From RGIG6375 sp964472725 (GTDB lineage: Bacteria; Bacillota; Clostridia; Oscillospirales; Oscillospiraceae), in NCBI GenBank assembly GCA_964472725.1, contig CAYYLZ010000013.1, forward strand, positions 1 through 44,801: a stretch of 44,801 bases of DNA, given 5' to 3'. Below are positions 15,318 to 21,846 of the stretch, in pieces. Every line of letters starts with the position of its first letter. Position 1 is the first letter of the stretch. Both the position numbers and the translations under genes were made by a program. The notes beneath the pieces were generated by a model. That model made no database searches. It was not told the DNA's origin and saw only the letters and a program-made list of their open reading frames with translations.

Positions 15318-17789
15318 TTAGGCAACGATCCAGATGTAAGCGCAGAGGGTGGGATCGGTATCATCCATAACAGCGATGAAGCAGTCGCCAGAGCTGAGCT
15401 CGGTAGCAAAGCCGCCGTTTACGCAGTCATAGATTACAGTGTTGCCATCATAGTAGTAGGTGTAAGACTCAACGGCGCCGCCACGGATGGAGTCAGCAAT
15501 AGCATCCTCATCGTCAGCAACTGCAACGGTGGTGAAGAAGTTGTCATCAACTACGTCAATGGTAGCTTCCTCGTACCACTGCTGTACGCTGGTGTTAGCG
15601 TCATACTTGTACTTACCGAAGTTGTTTACGAGGGTATAATCGGGAGTGAATACGTTCTCGCCATCAACAACCTCAAGCTCGCAAACGGTGAACATGGTGT
15701 ACTCATTGTAACCAGCTCTTGCGGTGGTGAGGAACTGCATTGCGCCGTCAACCCAAGCCATGAAGGTTACGGTCTCAGCGTCGTAGGACCATGCCATTAC
15801 AACGTAAGCATACTTGGTAGCACCGGTGATGGTGTCGCCGCCAACATAAACGTTGATGGTCTTAGCAACGGAGGAGTTTGCAGCGTGAGTTACGAGGACG
15901 GAGTATGCGCCAGCAACCTTGCCAGCCTCGGGGAAGTTAGCAATGCCGGTGTAGGTAGCAACGTTACCATCTTCGTCAACAACGTTCAGAACGGTCTTGC
16001 TATTTGCAGAGTAGGTGGTGCCATCAACGGTGATACCGGTGTTAGCCTTGCCCTCAGCAACTGCTACATAACCAGCAGCCTCAGCGTAGCTGTTTCTGGA
16101 GAGATCCTTGATAGCAATTTCGCCTGCGTCGTTAGCAGTGAAGGAGTACCAGCCAGCGGGAACGAACTCAGAAGCAACATCTTCAGTGATGTACTTCTTC
16201 TCACCGTTGACCATTACATAGTCGCCGGTAGCGTCGGTCTTAACTGCGCCGTAAACAACGGACTGGCCGCCGTTTGCATTAACAACGTCGTAAGCAACCT
16301 TGGTTGCATTGTTGCCCAGGAGGTCAGTGCTCTTGATCTGAGCCTGAGAACCCTGAACGTAGATGTACTGGTATGCACCGGAAGCCTCGGTGGAATCGTA
16401 CTCAACAGCCTTGAGGATGTTGCCCTGAGCATCGTAGTAGACCTCGTAGGAAACGCCGTACTCAGCGGGAGTGCTTACAGCCATGGGGTTAGCATAAACG
16501 GTAACGCCATCGATGTTCCAGGTGAAGAGGGTGTGGTTGATGAGGGTGCCAACAACAGGCTCAGCCTTCTTGAGGGTAGCAACAGAGGTAGCGCCCTTGG
16601 TGTAGATAACAACGTCATCCTTGGCATAGCCGGTGATGTCGAAGTCCTCGCCGCTGATGGTCTCAGTGGTGGTACCAACAACGGTGATGGTGTTAGCAGT
16701 CTTGCCAACGCGGGTAACGGTACCGATCATCTCGTACCAAACAACGATATCGATGTCATAAGCGCCGTCTACGTACTCAACGTAAATCTCAACGGTAGCA
16801 CCGTAGGTAGAGACAGCGTTGGTGGTGTAGCCAGCCTTGATGGGACCGGTAACGAGGGGAGACTCGGTGTCAGCAACACCGTTGGTCCAAACAGTGATCT
16901 CGGACCAATCGTCGTCCTTGTTAACAGCCTCAGCAACGGTCTTGCCAAGTGCCTCATAGAGAGCAGCGGACTTAACAGAGCCATAGAGAACTGCATCGGG
17001 AGCAGCGGTGGAAACAGCAACAGCAATATCTACACCGTCAGCGTTCCAGTTAGCTGCGGGACGACCGAAATCATCGGTATCAGCACCGGGAACGAGCTGA
17101 AGCTCATAGTTCAGCCAGCCAAGGGTGTAAAGATCGGGGTTCTCTACTTCCTGCAGGGGAGAGTTGCCGGTGTAGTAAGCCTCGAAGGTCTTGTTGTACT
17201 TAACGGTGGGAACGAGAAGAGCGTTGAAGAGGTAAAGCATAGCCTCTTCACGAGTTGCAGCAGCTGCAAGGTCAGCAGCGAGGGTGCCTTCGTAAATGTC
17301 GCTCTGGTTTGCGAAGGTGATGGTGTTGATATCCCAGTCAGCGCCTTCGAACTCGCCAGCCTTGCCGTAACCGATAGCGGTGAGCAGCATCTTTGCGAAA
17401 GCGATGCCGGTTACGTTAGCGGTGGGATCGAACTCGGTGTCGGATACACCGGAGATGATGCCCTGGCCCTTCAGGTAGGCAATGTAGCCTGCAGACCAGC
17501 GGGAAGCTGCAACGTCTGCGAAGGGAGCGGTGGTGGTCTTCAGAGCTTCTGCGGTGTCCTTGCCAAGCAGCATGTAGGCAATGATCTTAGCAGCCTGCTC
17601 ACGGGTGAGATTGCCGGTAAAGTTATAACCGTTCTCGTCACCCTCGATGATGCCGAGGCCGGTAACAACGGCAACGGCTTCCTCGTACTTGGTGGTCTCT
17701 TCGGTAGCAGCAGCAGCGCCAACGATCATCATGCTGGCGATCATAGCTACGACGAGAACCAAGGAGAGGATCTTCTTGAGAGTCTTCAT
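15318..17789 (-). CDS. S-layer protein with N-terminal SLH domains
   Basis: The 823-residue protein opens with a classic signal peptide (KTLKKILSLVLVVAMIASM, cleavage probably after ...GAAAA). About 190 residues of S-layer homology repeats follow: VVTGLGIIEGDENG, LTREQAAKIIAYMLL, FADVAASRWSAGYIAYLKGQGI and AFAKMLLTAIGYG are typical. Such repeats bind pyruvylated cell-wall polymer and hold the protein on the surface. The rest (about 215-823) is beta-rich and acidic and shows no enzyme motif, as expected of a structural array protein. Codon use is very biased (almost no rare codons), which suggests high expression. GAAGGAGGAG precedes the ATG, and a consensus promoter lies about 185 nt upstream. 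It could be the main S-layer subunit. Confidence 0.88.
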   Translation of the reverse strand: MKTLKKILSLVLVVAMIASMMIVGAAAATEETTKYEEAVAVVTGLGIIEGDENGYNFTGNLTREQAAKIIAYMLLGKDTAEALKTTTAPFADVAASRWSAGYIAYLKGQGIISGVSDTEFDPTANVTGIAFAKMLLTAIGYGKAGEFEGADWDINTITFANQSDIYEGTLAADLAAAATREEAMLYLFNALLVPTVKYNKTFEAYYTGNSPLQEVENPDLYTLGWLNYELQLVPGADTDDFGRPAANWNADGVDIAVAVSTAAPDAVLYGSVKSAALYEALGKTVAEAVNKDDDWSEITVWTNGVADTESPLVTGPIKAGYTTNAVSTYGATVEIYVEYVDGAYDIDIVVWYEMIGTVTRVGKTANTITVVGTTTETISGEDFDITGYAKDDVVIYTKGATSVATLKKAEPVVGTLINHTLFTWNIDGVTVYANPMAVSTPAEYGVSYEVYYDAQGNILKAVEYDSTEASGAYQYIYVQGSQAQIKSTDLLGNNATKVAYDVVNANGGQSVVYGAVKTDATGDYVMVNGEKKYITEDVASEFVPAGWYSFTANDAGEIAIKDLSRNSYAEAAGYVAVAEGKANTGITVDGTTYSANSKTVLNVVDEDGNVATYTGIANFPEAGKVAGAYSVLVTHAANSSVAKTINVYVGGDTITGATKYAYVVMAWSYDAETVTFMAWVDGAMQFLTTARAGYNEYTMFTVCELEVVDGENVFTPDYTLVNNFGKYKYDANTSVQQWYEEATIDVVDDNFFTTVAVADDEDAIADSIRGGAVESYTYYYDGNTVIYDCVNGGFATELSSGDCFIAVMDDTDPTLCAYIWIVA

Positions 17790-17966
17790 AGTGAAACTCC
17801 TCCTTCAAAATAGTACACTCACGGGGAGTGCCCGAAATATGTACAAACGCTTGATGATTTGGAATTCCGAGGCCAACCATCAAACGGTTATACCAAAATA
17901 AATGTCCTGCGTGCCTCGGAGCACGCTTCAAATGACAGGCAGAGAATTTCCGCCACTTTCATTTGT
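17790..17966 (-). promoter_or_regulatory. Long structured leader of the S-layer mRNA
   Basis: About 177 nt lie between the predicted transcription start and the ATG. Three hairpins are visible: 17909-17926 (6-bp GC stem), 17851-17883 (TTGATG/CATCAA plus TTGG/CCAA) and 17816-17830 (CACTC/GAGTG). The loop of the first (17915-17920) and part of the loop of the second (17666 is not involved; 17866-17871) are exact 6-nt reverse complements, so the loops could pair with each other. The ribosome binding site AAGGAGG follows the third hairpin. It resembles no riboswitch class I know. Confidence 0.55.
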
Positions 17967-17972
17967 ATTTGC

Positions 17973-18001
17973 ATAATACTCAAAATACGCCATTGTGTCA
18001 A
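17973..18001 (-). promoter_or_regulatory. Strong SigA promoter of the S-layer gene
   Basis: On the - strand TTGACA (17996-18001), a 17-nt spacer and TATTAT (17973-17978). One base differs from full consensus, fitting a highly expressed gene. Confidence 0.8.
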
Positions 18002-18273
18002 TAATTCCGAGCTAATTGTAACATTAGTGAAACATTACACGTAAATTCACGGCTTATGACAGCCCTGCGTAATTTTTCTTTACACTTGCAGAATAAACCC
18101 TTTTTTCCGCGCCGTCAATATTTCCGGGCGCTTTGTAATGAAAGGGTAATATTTGCCCCGCAACGGTTACGCAGGACATCGGCAGCAAAAACGACGGTCT
18201 TTCGACCGTCGTTTCAGTGTGTCAAAAAAGTTTGCTGCACGTCCGCGCCTTAGTAGAATGTACGAGTAATGCA

Positions 18274-18432
18274 TGGCTTCTCCCTTGAGGAGAAGCTGGC
18301 GGCGAAGCCGACTGATGAGGGTCCGCGTAAGCGGCAAAAATGGCTTAACTACTATATTTTCGGCACTTCGTGCCGTCCCCTCATCCGTCAGTCGCAACGC
18401 GACTGCCACCTTCCCCTCCAGGGGGAAGGCTT
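18274..18432. repeat. Nested palindromic repeat related to 14541-14697
   Basis: The left arm has GGCTTCTCC-CTTGAGGAGAAGCTGG and GACTGATGAGGG. The right arm, on the other strand, has GCCTTCCCC and GACGGATGAGGGG. It shares its core with the repeat upstream of the polysaccharide operon, so both belong to one dispersed family. Confidence 0.65.
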
Positions 18433-18472
18433 GCCTTGTTGCAACTGCTGACTATAGTTTTTTGACAGTCTC

Positions 18473-18498
18473 AAACGACGGTCTTTCGACCGTCGTTT
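18473..18498 (-). terminator. Hairpin after the GH67 gene
   Basis: An 11-bp perfect stem with a 4-nt loop starts 4 nt beyond the GH67 stop codon. On the - strand only TTT follows, so termination may be partial. An identical hairpin sits at 18189-18214; both form the ends of the miniature element. Confidence 0.5.
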
Positions 18499-18502
18499 CA
18501 CA

Positions 18503-20434
18503 TTAATACATTTCCCTGCCGCGGGCATCGGGGATACCGCTGCGGCGGTAAAACCACGAATTGATAATATCGCGCCACTCCCGGGCACTTCGCGTCTGCT
18601 CCTCAAAACGCAGCTTTACCCGATGGAACAAATCCTCCGGCAACAGCCCCTCAAGGCTATCCCAGCTGCGGGCAAAGTCCTCCGCGGCTTCGTATCCTTC
18701 GAAGTGGTCATCATAAATGCGCTGAATAAGCGTCCTGCCGTCGCGCATCAAATAATCGTAATTCACCCGATGGAAAAACAGCAGCAATTCCTCCGGGCAG
18801 CTTGCCGCATTGGCATACATATCGCTCAGCGGCTGCCAATATTGTTCGGTGTAGCCTGTACCCTCCGGGCCGCGCTCAACACCGATGGCGGTATTTGTGG
18901 CACGGTGATAAGTACCCCAGCGGTCATATTCGTAGCCGTCGGGATTCGGGCCGTAATGATGGCCGGGGTTGACCATCCAGCCGATACCCAGCGGCGCGGT
19001 GTATTGCTCGTAAACCTCACGGGAGCGCATCAGCATCGGCAGAACCGCCGCCATGATCCGTTCATCGCCGCCCAGCGTGAGCCTGATGAACTCGCGGGCG
19101 ATCTCCTCTGCGGATATCGTTGGATCCCAGCTCAGGCGACCAAAACCGTAAAGGTTCGCGCCTGCAAGATCGTGACCTGTCCAGTTGTAATCCCGTCCCA
19201 TATTCGAAACCGCGCTGACAGCGCTGACAGTTTCCGCCACGCAATCCTTCTCCGCCCTGTGGAAAAGGCGGAAATCCAGTATTTCCTTGAACATCGGAAT
19301 AAGGTAGCAAAGGTGCTGCTGTTGGCCGGTATACTCCTGCGTTATCTGAAACTCCAGTATGGAGTCCGTATGCTCAAGCCGTCCCAACAGCGGCGAAACA
19401 GGCTCGCGCACTTGAAAATCCACGGGGCCGTTTTTTATCTGCAGCAGAACATTATCGTCAAACTGTCCGTCCAGCGGCGCAAAGTGGTCGCACTGCGCCC
19501 TTGCCCTGTCGGTTTTCGTATCGCGCCAATCCTGCGCGCAGTTATACACGAAGCAGCGCCACAGCAGTCTGCCGCCCTGCTTCGCCAGCGCACGCGCCAG
19601 CATATTCGCGCCCTCGGCCTGACTGCGTCCGTAGGTAAAAGGGCCGGGTCTGCCTTCGGAATCAGCCTTGACGAGAAATCCGCCCAGATTGGGTACCGCC
19701 CGATACAGTGCAGCCGTAGTCTCCTCCCACCAGCGGCAAACCGACTCGTCCAGCGGGTCGGCGGTATTCAGTCCGCCAAGCTCTATGGGCGCTGCAAAGC
19801 TGACGGACAGCCAAAGCTGTACGCCATATTCCGCCAGCGTTCCGGCAAGCTCCGCCAGTTCCTCCCAGTGGTCGGGGGTGAGCAGACGCACTGCCTCGGC
19901 CTTGACGTTTACATTATTAATACAGCAGCCGTTGAGCCCGCAGGACGCCAGCAGGCGGGCATAATCACGTATGCGCGGGCCGTTGAGTATGCGGTCGCCC
20001 TCGAAGAAAAAAGATCTTCCCGCGTATCCGCGCTCGATGCTGCCGTCCATGTTATCCCAGTGGTCGAGCATACGCACACCGTATCGCGGCGCAGACTCCC
20101 CCTCGAAGCTGCGTCTGCCAAGGGCAAGACCGCGCAGCAGTTCAAACGCGCCGAAAACAAGTCCACGCGCGCCGCCCTCCATGCGAAGTGTCTCACCCTG
20201 CCGCACGAAAGCGTAGCTTTCATCTTCCGCGTCAGTCTCCACAATATACAGGCAGGTTCCCACGGCGGCGTTCAAGTCCCCGGGGCTGCGGCCTGTCATG
20301 GCGGCAAATCCGTCCTGCAGCTCACGCAGGGCAGCTCTTCCGGAGACAGATTGCACCCGGGCGCATATCCCGCTCATAAAGGCGGGCGGCTCGCTTATAG
20401 GCTGCCAATTCAGCCAGAGAGAAGAATAGTCCAT
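18503..20434 (-). CDS. aguA: GH67 alpha-glucuronidase
   Basis: The 643-residue protein is a recognisable GH67 enzyme, which removes 4-O-methyl-D-glucuronic acid from the non-reducing end of aldouronic acids from xylan. Diagnostic segments are LDHWDNMDGSIERGYAG, GLNGCCINNVNV, FLVKADSEGRPGP with the probable acid Glu260, LLQIKNGPVDFQ with Asp339, and LEFQITQEY with Glu361. The last two are probably the catalytic base pair known from family structures. It has no signal peptide, so it works on imported oligosaccharides in the cytoplasm. It lies 33 nt after the CE15-like esterase gene in the same direction, and a GH3 gene is divergent, giving a small glucuronoxylan module. The length is slightly below the usual of about 680-700. 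Confidence 0.92.
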   Translation of the reverse strand: MDYSSLWLNWQPISEPPAFMSGICARVQSVSGRAALRELQDGFAAMTGRSPGDLNAAVGTCLYIVETDAEDESYAFVRQGETLRMEGGARGLVFGAFELLRGLALGRRSFEGESAPRYGVRMLDHWDNMDGSIERGYAGRSFFFEGDRILNGPRIRDYARLLASCGLNGCCINNVNVKAEAVRLLTPDHWEELAELAGTLAEYGVQLWLSVSFAAPIELGGLNTADPLDESVCRWWEETTAALYRAVPNLGGFLVKADSEGRPGPFTYGRSQAEGANMLARALAKQGGRLLWRCFVYNCAQDWRDTKTDRARAQCDHFAPLDGQFDDNVLLQIKNGPVDFQVREPVSPLLGRLEHTDSILEFQITQEYTGQQQHLCYLIPMFKEILDFRLFHRAEKDCVAETVSAVSAVSNMGRDYNWTGHDLAGANLYGFGRLSWDPTISAEEIAREFIRLTLGGDERIMAAVLPMLMRSREVYEQYTAPLGIGWMVNPGHHYGPNPDGYEYDRWGTYHRATNTAIGVERGPEGTGYTEQYWQPLSDMYANAASCPEELLLFFHRVNYDYLMRDGRTLIQRIYDDHFEGYEAAEDFARSWDSLEGLLPEDLFHRVKLRFEEQTRSAREWRDIINSWFYRRSGIPDARGREMY

Positions 20435-20467
20435 ACAAATCTCAGTTCCCGTCTTTTAGCTCATCGC

Positions 20468-21574
20468 TTATTTCAGCAGGATGAAGTCAGCCAGAGTCGC
20501 CCAATCCTCAGGAGGCATACCGTGGCCGCCCTCGCGCAGGCAGTAGCATACATCGCCATCGAAGAAGCGCTCGTTTATCTTTGCGTAGCGGGGGCCGGGG
20601 GCAACATCCTTGGGCTCGGGGTACACAAAGCCCGCCTTACCCTGCACCGTCCACGCGGGACTTGCCGCAATGCAGGTGAGCTGTTCGTGGAAGGGGTCGC
20701 ACCAGAAGTCCTCGTAGGCGGAGCATATAAGCAGCTTGCGGGGCGCCACGGCGGCGGCGAGGAAGTGGGCGTCAATGGGCATGCCGTCCTCGTTGCCGGA
20801 ATAGTTCTTAAAGCCCTCGCAGAACCAGTAGCCGTAGTTGCCGCTTATTCTCTCCACGGTTTCGCCTATTTTGCCGCGCAGCAGCGATGCGCCGCCGCAG
20901 CCGGAACAGACGGAGATAACGTGAGTAAAGCCCTCGTCGAAAGCGCCCGCCACCATGGCGGTCTTTCCGAAACGGGAGCAGCCTGCGCAGGCTACCTTGC
21001 TCTCATCGAAGCAGCCGCGAGCCAGCAGCAGATCCTTTACATAGCCCATGCAGCGTCCCCAGATAAGGAGCTTGCCGGCGTCACTGTCGGCGTGTCCCTC
21101 AGGCCAGAGGTATTTGCAGATGCCGTCCTCAAAGCCCCATGCATCGGCTGTGATGTCATTGGTGCTCAAGGTAGCAACGGCGATGCCTTTAGCCGAAAAA
21201 TCCACGGGCGGCAATCCGGAGAATATACCCTCAAGGGACATGCCGATGGTCACCAGCAGCGGCGGTTTCTCTACACCCATGGGCATCTGCAGCTTGAACG
21301 GGAAAGAAAACACTCCGGTTTCGTATTCAAGCTCGATAGTCACCAGCTCGACCCGGGTATGAGCCTTGCCGTCCATGCCCCAGTCGGAATCGTAGCCGAC
21401 ACGGGCGCTTTCGCGGATAGCCACAGGCTCCGCCGGCAGCTTGCCCACCCAGTTTTCCTGCAGCAGTTCCAGTACCTCGTCTCTTCTGCGCGGCCAGCTT
21501 TCGCCGGTCACGGCGCTGCCGTCATTGAAGCACAGAAGTTCCGGCAGATTCAGGTATTTAAGTATCTGTTCCAT
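20468..21574 (-). CDS. CE15-like glucuronoyl esterase, apparently cytoplasmic
   Basis: The ATG at 21574 is chosen because GGGAGGG lies 6 nt upstream; an upstream in-frame start would extend into the promoter region. The product has 368 residues and an alpha/beta-hydrolase pattern. GCSRFGKTA (198-206, nucleophile Ser200) is the CE15 signature. SGCGGAS (224-230), DAHFLAAAVAPRKLL (268-282) and EGGHGMPPEDW with probable catalytic His351 also match. CE15 enzymes split esters of 4-O-methylglucuronate in xylan, such as those linking it to lignin. No signal peptide is seen, unlike most CE15 enzymes, and the next gene encodes GH67. This suggests the esterase frees methylglucuronate groups on imported oligosaccharides before GH67 acts. 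An acetylxylan esterase role is less likely. Confidence 0.78.
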   Translation of the reverse strand: MEQILKYLNLPELLCFNDGSAVTGESWPRRRDEVLELLQENWVGKLPAEPVAIRESARVGYDSDWGMDGKAHTRVELVTIELEYETGVFSFPFKLQMPMGVEKPPLLVTIGMSLEGIFSGLPPVDFSAKGIAVATLSTNDITADAWGFEDGICKYLWPEGHADSDAGKLLIWGRCMGYVKDLLLARGCFDESKVACAGCSRFGKTAMVAGAFDEGFTHVISVCSGCGGASLLRGKIGETVERISGNYGYWFCEGFKNYSGNEDGMPIDAHFLAAAVAPRKLLICSAYEDFWCDPFHEQLTCIAASPAWTVQGKAGFVYPEPKDVAPGPRYAKINERFFDGDVCYCLREGGHGMPPEDWATLADFILLK

Positions 21575-21673
21575 AATGACCCTCCCATTGTTAAAAGTTT
21601 TCGGTTCTGTTGGCCGTGTGTGGATATTGGCTTGGTATCGGCAGGCACGGGCAAGGTAAATCCTTGATTTATT

Positions 21674-21703
21674 ACAGTATTTCAAGTATGCTTATATTGT
21701 CAA
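21674..21703 (-). promoter_or_regulatory. Candidate promoter of the CE15-GH67 operon
   Basis: On the - strand a perfect TTGACA (21698-21703) has only a weak -10 partner (TACTGT, 18-nt spacer). The -10 region overlaps an imperfect dyad with CTTGA/TCAAG ends (21663-21686), which might bind a regulator. Confidence 0.35.
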
Positions 21704-21846
21704 GAAAAGATAAATGAATGATATGGCACAGCAAGGCCGGGAAGTTGTTTATCAACGCGCACGGCAAACATATCCAAGGTTTTTTATTCAGCGTACCACA
21801 TTATTAGTGAAAAGGCAAATGTCTCAAATAAAAAGGAGAATGAAAA

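Larger units (their letters stand above)
18189..18498. mobile_element. MITE-like element with about 42-bp terminal inverted repeats
   Basis: The left end reads AAACGACGGTC, a 4-nt loop, GACCGTCGTTT and then a TGTCAAAAAA tail. The same order is found on the opposite strand starting from 18498. Each end is therefore a 26-bp hairpin plus a shared tail, and the two ends are inverted to each other. The inside carries a second palindromic repeat (18274-18432). No transposase or reading frame is supported. The right-end hairpin lies 4 nt after the GH67 stop codon and may also serve as its terminator. Confidence 0.6.

Noticed and set aside
15303..17813. A + strand open frame of 836 codons opposite the S-layer gene
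   Set aside because: Same cause: strongly biased codon use in the S-layer gene. It has no ribosome binding site and its product has no recognisable feature.
17790..17966. A known riboswitch in the S-layer leader
   Set aside because: I could not match the conserved core of any class I know, and the gene is not metabolic; the leader is reported only as structured.
18238..18453. Small frames inside the miniature element and its surroundings
   Set aside because: They lie within palindromic repeat sequence, have no ribosome binding sites and are mirror images of each other on the two strands.
18623..21667. A + strand open frame of about 1,000 codons opposite GH67 and the CE15-like gene
   Set aside because: It runs across two clear genes and the gap between them, has no start signals and shows no domain.
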